64,000 bases of DNA from Micromonospora terminaliae (GTDB taxonomy: Bacteria > Actinomycetota > Actinomycetes > Mycobacteriales > Micromonosporaceae), in the NCBI RefSeq assembly GCF_009671205.1, contig NZ_CP045309.1, positions 1 through 64,000 of the forward strand, in the 5' to 3' direction. The notes below the pieces were generated by a model that had not been told where the DNA came from, ran no database searches, and saw nothing but the letters and a program-made list of their open reading frames with translations. The position numbers and the translations under genes are program-made. How positions within the stretch are numbered: the first letter of the stretch is position 1; every line of letters begins with the position of its first letter. This document shows positions 46,275 to 53,448 of the stretch, piece after piece.

Positions 46275-47288
46275 GTGACCCACGGCAGCGCTCCCGGCCG
46301 CCCCGCGCCCGCCACCGACGACGGGCAGCCACCCACCCGGGCCGGCCGCCGCCGCGCCCCGGCCGGCGCGCGCCGCTGGCTCACCGCCGGAGGCCTCGCC
46401 GCGCTCGCCGCCGTGGTCGGCGTGACCCTCGCGGTACGCGGCGGCGCCGCCCCCGCCTGCGCCGCCCCACCGCCCCGCGCCCTGCCCGCCGGAGTGCTCG
46501 CCGCGCCACCGCTCGGCAGCACCGTCCACAGCGGAAAGGCCACCTTCTACGACTCGAACGGCGCCGGCGGCAACTGCTCCCGGCCCACCGCACCCGCCAA
46601 CCGGCTCTACGTCGCCCTCGGCCCCAGCGAGTACGCCGCCGGCGCCTCCTGCGGCGGCCACCTCGACGTCACCGGCCCCAAGGGCACCGTCCGGGTCCTC
46701 GTCATGGACCAGTGCCCGGAATGCGAACCCGGCCACCTCGACCTCTCCGCCGAGGCGTTCGCCCGGATCGCCGACCCGGTGCAGGGCGTCGTCAAGGTCA
46801 GCTACCGCGCCGTGGCCGACCCGCCGCTGCCCGGCCCGCTCACCTTCCGCATCAAGGAGGGCGCCTCGCAGTGGTGGTTCGCCGTCCTGATCGGCGACCA
46901 CGGCAACCCGCTGCGCTCCGTCGAGGTGCGGCAGGCCGGGTCCTGGCGCGCCGCCGACCGCCAGGACTACAACTACTGGCTCATCCCCTCCGGCGCCGGC
47001 CCCGGGCCGTACACCATCCGGGTCACCGACGTGTACGGCCACCGCGCCACCGCCACCGGCATCCGGATGCTCCCCGGCCAGGTCCAGCGCAGCACGGTCC
47101 GTATGTACGGCACCGGCACCCCGGCCCGGTCGGCGAAGCCCAGCCGCTCGCCCTCGACCCGGCCCAGCCCCCGACCCAGCGTCTCCGCCAGCCTCTCCTC
47201 CAGCACGTCACCCGGCAGCCCGGCGGTCCTGGACGCGGCCGCCGGAGCACCGCCCACCGCTGCCCCCGTCCGCACGGCCTGCGGCTGA
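46275..47288 (+). CDS. Secreted bacterial expansin-like protein
   Basis: A 337-aa exported protein. A basic N-terminus and hydrophobic stretch (about 34-60) form the signal or anchor. Residues about 85-180 are a double-psi beta-barrel (KATFYDSNGAGGNCSRP, SCGGHLDVTG, VLVMDQCPECEPGHLDLS), where the Asp of MDQCPEC is the conserved expansin acid. Residues about 185-265 are the CBM63-like second domain with exposed aromatics (QWWFAVLIGDHGNP, NYWLIPSG, YTIRVTDVYGH). Expansins loosen cellulose networks without hydrolysis, complementing the GH12 cellulase at 706. A Ser/Pro-rich tail follows. GTG start at 46275 lies near an 11-bp direct repeat. Confidence 0.9.
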   Translation: MTHGSAPGRPAPATDDGQPPTRAGRRRAPAGARRWLTAGGLAALAAVVGVTLAVRGGAAPACAAPPPRALPAGVLAAPPLGSTVHSGKATFYDSNGAGGNCSRPTAPANRLYVALGPSEYAAGASCGGHLDVTGPKGTVRVLVMDQCPECEPGHLDLSAEAFARIADPVQGVVKVSYRAVADPPLPGPLTFRIKEGASQWWFAVLIGDHGNPLRSVEVRQAGSWRAADRQDYNYWLIPSGAGPGPYTIRVTDVYGHRATATGIRMLPGQVQRSTVRMYGTGTPARSAKPSRSPSTRPSPRPSVSASLSSSTSPGSPAVLDAAAGAPPTAAPVRTACG

Positions 47289-47400
47289 CCGTTCCCCTGC
47301 ACCGCCGCCTCGTCGCTCCACTCCTCCCCGTCTCGCTTCGCCTCGGCGCGCCGCCCCTCGCCGCGCCGCATGGCGTCGTCTCGGCCGCGCCGCGCCGCGT

Positions 47401-47472
47401 CGCGCCACCTCGGCCGCGCGGCACCGCGCCACCTCGGCCGCGCGGCACCGCGCCACCTCGGCCGCGCGGCAC
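47401..47472. repeat. Three perfect tandem copies of a 24-bp unit
   Basis: Copies lie at 47401-47424, 47425-47448 and 47449-47472 (each begins CGCGCCACCTCGG), with degenerate partial copies on both flanks (about 47378-47400 and 47473-47496). Because 24 is a multiple of three, several frames stay open across it, but none looks like a gene. It lies in the 449-bp gap 47289-47737 after the expansin gene. Confidence 0.9.
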
Positions 47473-47565
47473 CGCGTCGCCTCGGCCGCGCCGCGTCGCT
47501 CCGCCTCCGTCGGGCCGAGTCAGCCCGGCCCCGCCCGGTCCGCTGGCGGCTGTCTCCGCGGCTGC

Positions 47566-47628
47566 CTGTCGAGCTGATGTCGCAAACGACTCACGGCGGC
47601 CGAGTCGTTGCGGACATCAACTCGACAG
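47566..47628. repeat. 27-bp imperfect inverted repeat
   Basis: Arms at 47566-47592 (starting CTGTCGAGCTGATGTC) and 47602-47628 match in 23 of 27 positions after reverse complementing, around a 9-nt loop. It is far longer than needed for termination and much richer in A/T than its surroundings. It may be a genome-dispersed palindromic element, or the terminator of the expansin or GNAT gene. Confidence 0.75.
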
Positions 47629-47737
47629 CGGCGGCCCCCGACCCTCCCGAGGGCGCGCGTCTCCTGCTCGTGCACCCGCACGAGCCGGTCAGGGCTGGAA
47701 GTCGCAACCCCCTGCCGGCCCCTGTCGGAGGCGACGC

Positions 47738-48277
47738 TCAGGCCGCGGGAGTCCCCAGGTCGAGCCACATGAAGACCTCGTCCCGATCGTCGCCCGGGGC
47801 GAGCCGCAGCGCGCCGGGCAACCGCCCGACCTCCCGGTACCCGAGCCGCTCGTAGAACCCGCCCAGGCCCAGCCCGTCCCGCACGGTCACGTGCAGCGCG
47901 GCCAGGCCCAACTCCCGGGCGATCCGCTCGGCCTCGCGCATCAGCGCCGCGCCGTAGCCGCGCCCCTGCGTGCCGGGGTGCACCATGACCCGCTTCAGCA
48001 CCCGCCAGTGCGCCTTCAGGTGGAACCGGTTGTCCGCGATGATCAGCACGCCGACGAGGCGATCCCCTTCGTACGCGGCCAGCAGCCGGTCCGGCCCGTC
48101 GGCGATCCCGGCGAAGGTCGCCGCGGCCATGGGGCGCACGTCGGCCTCGGTCACCGGGGCGACGAAGCCGACCGCACCGCCGGCGTTGGTCACGTCCACC
48201 CAGAGGGCGATGATCTGCTCGCGCAGCTCAGGGGTGAGGTCCGGGTCGAGGACGAAGCGCAGGGTCACGCCCGCCAT
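47738..48277 (-). CDS. GNAT-family N-acetyltransferase
   Basis: A 179-aa acetyl-CoA-dependent acetyltransferase. The central beta-strands have DRLLAAYEGDRLVGVLIIAD. The acetyl-CoA pyrophosphate loop is VMVHPGTQGRGYGAALMREA (motif A, R/Q-x-x-G-x-G/A), and the C-terminal part is AALHVTVRDGLGLGGFYERLGYREV. The target amine is unknown. I placed the start at ATG 48277; a GTG three codons later (48268) and further upstream in-frame codons are possible, and no clear ribosome site distinguishes them. It is a single gene adjacent to tRNA-Leu on the same strand. Confidence 0.88.
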   Translation of the reverse strand: MAGVTLRFVLDPDLTPELREQIIALWVDVTNAGGAVGFVAPVTEADVRPMAAATFAGIADGPDRLLAAYEGDRLVGVLIIADNRFHLKAHWRVLKRVMVHPGTQGRGYGAALMREAERIARELGLAALHVTVRDGLGLGGFYERLGYREVGRLPGALRLAPGDDRDEVFMWLDLGTPAA

Positions 48278-48333
48278 CCTGCGCGAGACGACGCGACCCC
48301 GACCCGGGTTCGTGATCCTCACGACATCACTGC

Positions 48334-48419
48334 TGGTGCGGGAGGGGGGTTTCGAACCCCCACGTCCTCTCGGACACAGGCTCCTAAGGCCTGCGCGTCT
48401 GCCGTTCCGCCACTCCCGC
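48334..48419 (-). tRNA. tRNA-Leu (anticodon TAG)
   Basis: The minus strand folds as a class II tRNA of 86 nt. GCGGGAG at the 5' end pairs with CTCCCGC before the encoded CCA. The anticodon arm CAGGC-CTTAGGA-GCCTG gives TAG (reads CUA). A long variable arm (GTGTCCGAGAGGACGTG region) and a TTCGAAA T-loop are present. CCA is encoded in the DNA. Confidence 0.97.
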
Positions 48420-48540
48420 CGACCCGCTGAGTCTAGAGCGTCGCGCCGAAACGGTGTGCCGGCCGCCCCGCCGCAGAATGTTCGACACCGTCACAGCCGA
48501 CTGGGCGGGCCGCCGGGGTTGCTAGAGGTGACGGATGGGG

Positions 48541-49017
48541 CTATCCGTTGGCCTTGTTGCGGCCGGCGAAGGTCTCGGTCTGGCTGTGGCAGTTGGGGCA
48601 CAGGATCCGCAGATTGGGTGGCCGGTTGTCGAGGAAGTCGCCGTTGACGTGGTCGACGTGCAGGGTCAGCGGCCGGCCGCGCCAGGTGGGGCCGACCCGG
48701 CACTCCTCGCACTCCTCGGGCACGCCGATGTCGGCCAGCGCCCACTTCAGCCGCGTGCCGGGAGTGCGACGCGAGCCGGCGGGCAACTGCAGGAGCAGCT
48801 GTGACGAGGTGGTGCGGCGCAGACCGCGCTGCCCCTTGTTGTGCACGCTTCCGGTGAAGTGCGAGGTGTCGATGCCGAAGTGCTTGAGCCGTCGACTGAT
48901 GTGGGCGTGCGACCCGCCGCTTACCCGGACCCCGAGCAGCCGCATGACCTCGGTGACGCTGCGCGCCTGCGCGGCCGCTGCCGCCAGCCGCTCGGGGGAG
49001 TATTTGTAGCGAGGCAT
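48541..49017 (-). CDS. HNH endonuclease domain protein
   Basis: A 158-aa protein with an N-terminal helix-turn-helix-like part (SPERLAAAAAQARSVTEVMRLLGV, split around residue 25; about 7-55). Its C-terminal HNH nuclease motif has a zinc knuckle (EECEECRVG, about 101) and the catalytic LHVDHVNGDFLDNRPPNLRI with a second Cys pair in LCPNCHSQTETF. Such stand-alone HNH proteins cut DNA without strong specificity and often come from homing elements or restriction systems; no partner gene is adjacent. It lies between tRNA-Leu and bcp, all on one strand. The exact role is unknown. Confidence 0.88.
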   Translation of the reverse strand: MPRYKYSPERLAAAAAQARSVTEVMRLLGVRVSGGSHAHISRRLKHFGIDTSHFTGSVHNKGQRGLRRTTSSQLLLQLPAGSRRTPGTRLKWALADIGVPEECEECRVGPTWRGRPLTLHVDHVNGDFLDNRPPNLRILCPNCHSQTETFAGRNKANG

Positions 49018-49048
49018 GTGCCGACGGTAACGGCGGCCTCCGACAGGC

Positions 49049-49519
49049 TCAGTCGAGGCCGAGGTCGCGGCGCAGCTTGGTGACGTGTCCGGTGGCCTTC
49101 ACGTTGTAGAGCGCCCGTTCGATCTTCCCGTCCTCGTCGACGACGAAGGTCGAGCGGATCACACCGGTGACGGTGCGGCCGTACATCTGCTTCTCGCCGA
49201 ACGCCCCGTACGCAGTCAGCACCGCCTTGTCGGTGTCGGCGACCAGCGGGAACGTGATGGCGTCCCGGTCGCGGAACTTGGCCAGCTTCTCCGGCTTGTC
49301 GGGCGAGATGCCGACGACCTCGTAGCCGGCGGCCTGGAGCGAGGCGAGCGAGTCGCGGAAGTCGCAGGCCTGCTTGGTGCAGCCGGGGGTCATGGCGGCC
49401 GGGTACGCGTACAGGATGACCTTGCGGCCGCGCAGGTCGGCCAGGGAGAGGGTCCCGCCGCTGTCGGTGGGGAGGGTGAACTCGGGGGCGGGGTCGCCGG
49501 GCTTCAGGCGGTCGGTCAT
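49049..49519 (-). CDS. bcp: Thioredoxin-dependent peroxiredoxin (Bcp/PrxQ)
   Basis: A 156-aa peroxidase detoxifying H2O2 and organic hydroperoxides with thioredoxin as reductant. The peroxidatic Cys is C47 and the resolving Cys C52 in AMTPGCTKQACDFRDS, the five-residue spacing of the PrxQ subfamily. Upstream GDPAPEFTLP and downstream VVGISPDKPEKLAKF and IRSTFVVDEDGKIE are family signatures. The usual Y-F-Y-P-K stretch is YAYPAAMTPGC here. It stands alone and is divergent from the nickel transporter, 122 bp away. Confidence 0.96.
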   Translation of the reverse strand: MTDRLKPGDPAPEFTLPTDSGGTLSLADLRGRKVILYAYPAAMTPGCTKQACDFRDSLASLQAAGYEVVGISPDKPEKLAKFRDRDAITFPLVADTDKAVLTAYGAFGEKQMYGRTVTGVIRSTFVVDEDGKIERALYNVKATGHVTKLRRDLGLD

Positions 49520-49592
49520 GGCGCAGACGATACCGCCGTCGCCGGGTCCGGGGCGGGTGGCGACGCGCCGCGCGCGTGATGATCACCATGGC

Positions 49593-49615
49593 TTGTTGCA
49601 AGGCATTGGCAACAA
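49593..49615. promoter_or_regulatory. Nur-type nickel operator
   Basis: TTGCAA-GGCAT-TGGCAA (49596-49612) fits the Nur-box pattern TTGCAA-N5-TTGCAA with one mismatch, inside a wider perfect 7-bp inverted repeat TTGTTGC/GCAACAA (49593-49599 and 49609-49615). It overlaps the proposed -35 (TTGGCA, 49606-49611) of the transporter operon. Nur is the Fur-family nickel repressor of actinomycetes. Confidence 0.82.
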
Positions 49616-49635
49616 CGGCCCGGCGCAAATAAGCT
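49606..49635 (+). promoter_or_regulatory. Promoter of the nickel/cobalt transporter operon
   Basis: TTGGCA (49606-49611), an 18-bp spacer and TAAGCT (49630-49635); the GTG at 49642 begins 6 nt further on, at the expected transcription start. The Nur box overlaps the -35. Confidence 0.65.
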
Positions 49636-49656
49636 CAGCGCGTGGAAACCCTGGCG

Positions 49657-50361
49657 ATGCACATCTCGAACGGGATCATCGACGGTCCCGTCGCCGCGGT
49701 GTTCGCGGCCCTCGCGCTGGCCGCGCTCACCTTCTGTGTGCTGCGCGGGCGCCGTGACCTCGACGACCGGCTGGCCCCGATGGCGGGCCTCGTGGCCGCG
49801 TTCATCTTCGCCGTGCAGATGCTGAACTTCCCGATCTTCACGGCGGGCGTCAGCGGCCACCTGCTCGGCGGTGCCCTCGCCGCGCTGCTGGTCGGCCCGT
49901 GGGTGGGCGCGCTCTGCGTCGCCGTGGTGCTGGTCGTGCAGGCGCTGGTGTTCGGTGACGGCGGCGTGGCCATGCTCGGCCTCAACATCACCAACATGGC
50001 GCTCCTCGGCACGGCCGCCGCCTACCTGCTGATCGCGCTGCTGCTGCGGGTGCTGCCGCGTACCAGGGCCGGGCTCGCCGTCACCGCCTTCGTCTCCGCG
50101 CTGGTCAGCGTCGTGGTGGCGTCCCAGGGCTTCGTCCTCGAGTACTGGCTGGGCGGCACCACCGACCTGGGCGGCAACCTGGCCGGGCTGGCCGGCACGA
50201 TGGCCGGCGTCCACCTGCTGATCGGCATCGGCGAGGGCCTGATCACGGCGACCACGGTGGTCACCGTCGCGAAGGTCCGCCCCGACCTGGTGTACGCCCT
50301 GCGCGCCCTGAAGCCGGCCGTGCCGGCACCCGCCGTCCCGGTCGCCGGAGGTGCCCGATGA
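49657..50361 (+). CDS. nikM: Energy-coupling-factor nickel/cobalt transporter, substrate subunit (NikM/CbiM)
   Basis: A 234-aa membrane protein with about six or seven helices that binds the metal ion. In NikM/CbiM structures the metal is held by the N-terminal amine and His2, so the sequence must begin M-H-I; here MHISNGIIDGP starts at ATG 49657. The family SGHLLGGALAALLVGPWVG (about 66-84) holds another metal His. A leaderless GTG at 49642 would add METLA before the metal-binding Met, a conflict discussed separately. The Nur box upstream makes nickel the likelier substrate over cobalt. It is first in an M-N-Q-O operon. Confidence 0.9.
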   Translation: MHISNGIIDGPVAAVFAALALAALTFCVLRGRRDLDDRLAPMAGLVAAFIFAVQMLNFPIFTAGVSGHLLGGALAALLVGPWVGALCVAVVLVVQALVFGDGGVAMLGLNITNMALLGTAAAYLLIALLLRVLPRTRAGLAVTAFVSALVSVVVASQGFVLEYWLGGTTDLGGNLAGLAGTMAGVHLLIGIGEGLITATTVVTVAKVRPDLVYALRALKPAVPAPAVPVAGGAR

Positions 50362-50828
50362 GCAAGCGTTCCTGGCCGTTCGTGCTCGGCGGCCTGCTGG
50401 TCGCCCTGCTGCTGGCCGGCGTGGTCAGCAACTACGCCTCGGCGCACCCGGACGGGCTCGACTCGTCGCTGCTCAAGGGCTGCACGGTGAACGCCGGCGG
50501 CGAGATCACCGGCGGCAGCTGCCCGGCGCAGCAGGCGAAGGACCACGAGCTGGCCGACAGCCCGCTCGCCGACTACGGCGTGCGCGGGGTGCGCAACGGC
50601 TTCCTCTCCACCGGCCTGTCGGGCGTGCTGGGTGTGCTGCTCACCTTCGCCATCGGCGGCGGCCTGTTCTGGCTGGCCCGCCGCCGCGGCCCGGCGGCCG
50701 CCGCAGGCACCGGCGCGGCGTCCGGTGCAGGCACCGGCGCGGCTGCCGGCGCAGGCACCAGCCAGGCCGATGCCGGCGCCGAACCGGCCACCGACGAGCA
50801 GCCGGCGCGCGCCGCCGGCACCCGCTGA
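50358..50828 (+). CDS. nikN: Nickel/cobalt transporter accessory subunit (PDGLE domain, NikN/CbiN-like)
   Basis: A 156-aa membrane protein with two helices (about 7-27 and 84-107) flanking an outer loop that contains the PDGLE-type motif SAHPDGLDSSLL (residues about 28-39). Such subunits assist the M protein in metal capture. A hydrophilic Ala/Gly/Thr-rich C-terminal tail (about 112-156) with short AGTGA-type repeats is an unusual addition. The ATG overlaps the nikM stop by four bases (ATGA), indicating coupled synthesis. Six or seven bp separate it from the next gene. Confidence 0.88.
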   Translation: MSKRSWPFVLGGLLVALLLAGVVSNYASAHPDGLDSSLLKGCTVNAGGEITGGSCPAQQAKDHELADSPLADYGVRGVRNGFLSTGLSGVLGVLLTFAIGGGLFWLARRRGPAAAAGTGAASGAGTGAAAGAGTSQADAGAEPATDEQPARAAGTR

Positions 50829-50835
50829 GCCGCGA

Positions 50836-51606
50836 ATGGGCGCCGGTCACGCCCACGTGCTCTACCGCGAGTCGTCCTCGCCGGTGCACCGCCTTCCGCC
50901 GGAGGTGAAGATCGCCGCGATGGTGCTGTTCACCGTCGCGGTGGTCGCCACGCCCCGGGCCGCGTACTGGGCCTTCGGCGGTTACGCCCTGCTGGTCGCC
51001 GCCGTGGCGGCGCTGGCCCGGGTGGGGCCCCGCTGGCTGCTCGGCCGGGCGCTCATCGAGTTGCCGTTCGTGCTGTTCGCGTTCGCGCTGCCGTTCTTCG
51101 GCACCGGCGAGCGGGTCGACGTGGCGGGGATGAGCCTCTCCGTCGACGGGTTGCACGGCGCGTGGAACATCCTGGCCAAGGGCACGCTCGGCGTACTCGC
51201 GTCGCTCCTGCTGGCGGCGACCACGACGACGCGTGACCTCATCGTGGGCCTGGACCGGCTGCGCTGCCCGCAGATCCTCACCCAGATCGCCACCTTCATG
51301 CTGCGCTACCTGGACGTGCTGGTGGGCGAGGCGCGGCGGATGCGGGTGGCCCGGATGTCGCGGGGCGACGACCCGCGTTTCCTCTGGCAGCTCCGCGGGT
51401 TCGCCGCGGGGGTGGGCGCGCTCTTCCTGCGCGCCTTCGAGCGGGGCGAGCGGGTCTACCTGGCCATGGTCTCCCGTGGCTACACGGGCCGGATGCCGGC
51501 GGTGTGGCAGGGCGCGGGCGCGGCCACGGCCGGGCAGTGGGCGGCCGCCGCGACGGTGCCGGCGATCGCGGTCACCATCGCCGCCGTCGCGCTGGTCCTG
51601 ACATGA
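50836..51606 (+). CDS. nikQ: Nickel/cobalt transporter transmembrane subunit (NikQ/CbiQ)
   Basis: A 256-aa ECF-type T component with about five or six helices. Its conserved cytoplasmic coupling motifs are visible: EARRMRVARMSRGDD (about 160, first A-R-x) and RAFERGERVYLAMVSRGYTG (about 198-217, second A/S-R-G). These grip the ATPase. It starts HAHVLYRESSSPVHRLPPEVK, in line with CbiQ proteins. The stop overlaps the start of the ATPase gene (ATGA). It connects the substrate subunit to ATP hydrolysis. Confidence 0.92.
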   Translation: MGAGHAHVLYRESSSPVHRLPPEVKIAAMVLFTVAVVATPRAAYWAFGGYALLVAAVAALARVGPRWLLGRALIELPFVLFAFALPFFGTGERVDVAGMSLSVDGLHGAWNILAKGTLGVLASLLLAATTTTRDLIVGLDRLRCPQILTQIATFMLRYLDVLVGEARRMRVARMSRGDDPRFLWQLRGFAAGVGALFLRAFERGERVYLAMVSRGYTGRMPAVWQGAGAATAGQWAAAATVPAIAVTIAAVALVLT

Positions 51607-52364
51607 TCGGGTACGTGCAGCAGTCGCCCTCCCTGGACGTCCGTGGCGTCCGGTACGCGTACCCGGACGGTCACGTCGCCCTGCACGGGGTGGACCTGAC
51701 CGTGCCGCGCGGCGACCGGGTGGCCCTGCTCGGGCCGAACGGCGCCGGCAAGACCACCCTGGTGCTGCACCTCAACGGCATTCTCACCCCGACCGAGGGC
51801 ACGGTCAGCGTGGGCGGCCTGACGGTGAGCCGGGAGCGGGAGACGCTCGCCGAGATCCGCCGCCGGGTGGGCATCGTCTTCCAGGATCCCGACGACCAGC
51901 TCTTCCTGCCCACCGTGGCCGAGGACGTGGCGTTCGGGCCGGCCAACCTGGGGCTGCGCGGGGCGGAACTCGCGGCGCGGGTGGACGAGGCCCTCGCCGC
52001 GGTGGGGATGGCTGAGCACCGGGACCGCGCGCCGCACCACCTGTCGTTCGGGCAGCGCCGCCGGGTGGCGGTGGCCACCGTGCTGGCCATGCGCCCGGAG
52101 ATCCTGGTGCTGGACGAGCCCTCGTCCAACCTCGATCCGGCCGCCCGCCGGGAGCTGGCGGAGATCCTGCGCGGCCTCCCGGTGACCCTGCTCATGGTCA
52201 CGCACGACCTGCCGTACGCGGCGGAGCTCTGCGACCGGTCGGTGATCCTGGACGCCGGCCGGGTCGTCGCCGACGCGCCGACCCTGGAGCTGCTCTCCGA
52301 CGAGCGCCTGCTCGCCGAGCACCGCCTGGAGCTGCCCTACGGCTTCGCCCCCCGCCCGTCCTGA
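51603..52364 (+). CDS. nikO: Nickel/cobalt transporter ATP-binding subunit (NikO/CbiO)
   Basis: A 253-aa ABC ATPase. Walker A is LLGPNGAGKTTLVLHLNG (about 42-59), the Q-loop is IVFQDPDDQLFLPTV (about 94), the signature motif is HHLSFGQRRRVAVATV (about 140), Walker B is ILVLDEPSSNLDP (about 160) and the switch His is MVTHDLPYA. The signature is LSFGQ rather than LSGGQ, as is common in CbiO/EcfA proteins. It ends the M-N-Q-O operon, and only one base separates its stop from that of the convergent membrane protein gene. Confidence 0.95.
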   Translation: MIGYVQQSPSLDVRGVRYAYPDGHVALHGVDLTVPRGDRVALLGPNGAGKTTLVLHLNGILTPTEGTVSVGGLTVSRERETLAEIRRRVGIVFQDPDDQLFLPTVAEDVAFGPANLGLRGAELAARVDEALAAVGMAEHRDRAPHHLSFGQRRRVAVATVLAMRPEILVLDEPSSNLDPAARRELAEILRGLPVTLLMVTHDLPYAAELCDRSVILDAGRVVADAPTLELLSDERLLAEHRLELPYGFAPRPS

Positions 52365-52365
52365 G

Positions 52366-53448
52366 TCAGCGGGGGACGGGGGCCGGGCGGGTGGCGCGGG
52401 CCGCGGTGCGTAGGCGGAGCAGGCCGGCGGCTAGCGCGCCGAGCCCGGTGGCCAGGGCCACGGTGACCAGCACCCGCGCCAGGGTGGGCGGGCCGGCGAC
52501 CGGTGCCACCGAACGGGACAGGACGGCCAGGTTCGCGACGCCCGCGAACAGGGTGAGGCAGGTGCCCGCCAGGGCCAGCGCGAAGTCGGCGGCCGGGCGG
52601 CGGGCCAGCGCGTAGCCGCCGGCGGCGAGCGCGCCCAGTCCGGTGAGCAGCGTCCACAGCTGCCCGGTCAGCAGGTCGAGGAGCACCCCGCCGGCCCCGG
52701 CGGCGCCGGTGTCGAGGGCCTTGCCGACGGTGAGCGCCACGGCCGCCGCCCCGCCCAGGGCGAGCAGCGCGCCCGCGCCGCGCAGCGCGCGGACACCGGT
52801 GGCGGTGCCGGCCGGGACCAGGCCGGCCGCGCCGATGACGAGGAAGCCGAGGGTGGCGGCCACCCACCACGGGTACGCGTCCGGCGGCGGCACCCAGTCC
52901 AGGGTGCCGCGTACCTCGATCGTGCCCGTGCCGGCGCGCAGCGGCACCACCCAGTCGCGGACCCGCTGCTCGCGGTCGGGGGCGGCGGCCACCTGGGCCG
53001 GCGGGCCGGACTCCAGCCAGAGCGTCCGCTGGTCGTGCCAGCGGGCCGTCGGCCCGTCGGAGACCCGCCGCCAGACCGGTGCGGCCGCCGGGTCGGCCTC
53101 CGGCGGGAGCTGGGTGTCCCCGGCGAGTGTGCGGTTCAGGTAGGTGGCGGGGGAGCGGCTGTTCTCGTACACGCCGCCGGGACCGATCCGCAGGTACGGC
53201 TCGCCGGAGTAGCCGAGCACCTCGACGTCGGCCGCGCCGCGGTTGGTCAGTTCGAGGCGGGCGCCGGCCTCGACCATCCGGGCGGTGAGCCTGGGGCGGG
53301 CCGGGCCGATGCCGGTGACCTCGGCCCGGTAGTCGGTGCCGTCGGGGGCGTCGGCGCCGTGCGCGGCGGCGGGGGCGGCGAGGCCGAGGAGGGCGGCGAG
53401 CGCGGCGGTGACCACCACGGTGGTCCGCCGCAGGGGTGCGGGGATCAC
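52366..53448 (-). CDS. Secreted-start multi-pass membrane protein of the copper/DsbA cluster
   Basis: A 360-aa protein of unknown function. A signal peptide (ending PAAAHGADAPDG) leads to an outer domain of about 190 residues with strand-like motifs (ARLELTNRGAADVEVLGYSG, WHDQRTLWLESG, PDREQRVRDWVVPLRAG). Five or six membrane helices follow (about 205-340). The mature N-terminal His after the Ala-rich cleavage region resembles the metal-binding amino termini of CopC and YcnI, but this may be coincidental. The GTG overlaps the dsbA-like stop (GTGA), so it is the last gene of the ECF sigma operon. Function probably concerns copper or redox at the envelope (inference). Confidence 0.75.
   Translation of the reverse strand: MIPAPLRRTTVVVTAALAALLGLAAPAAAHGADAPDGTDYRAEVTGIGPARPRLTARMVEAGARLELTNRGAADVEVLGYSGEPYLRIGPGGVYENSRSPATYLNRTLAGDTQLPPEADPAAAPVWRRVSDGPTARWHDQRTLWLESGPPAQVAAAPDREQRVRDWVVPLRAGTGTIEVRGTLDWVPPPDAYPWWVAATLGFLVIGAAGLVPAGTATGVRALRGAGALLALGGAAAVALTVGKALDTGAAGAGGVLLDLLTGQLWTLLTGLGALAAGGYALARRPAADFALALAGTCLTLFAGVANLAVLSRSVAPVAGPPTLARVLVTVALATGLGALAAGLLRLRTAARATRPAPVPR

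Noticed and set aside
47401..47472. CRISPR array
   Set aside because: The units are contiguous with no unique spacers, and no cas genes are present.
47023..47855. Several open frames with repeated Arg/Ala/His units across the tandem repeat
   Set aside because: They arise from a 24-bp GC-rich repeat that keeps all frames open; none has a start site, domain or codon pattern of a gene.
48334..49017. tRNA-Leu plus adjacent HNH gene as an integrated element
   Set aside because: The HNH gene is on the 5' side of the tRNA, there is no integrase, no duplicated tRNA 3' end and no attachment repeat.
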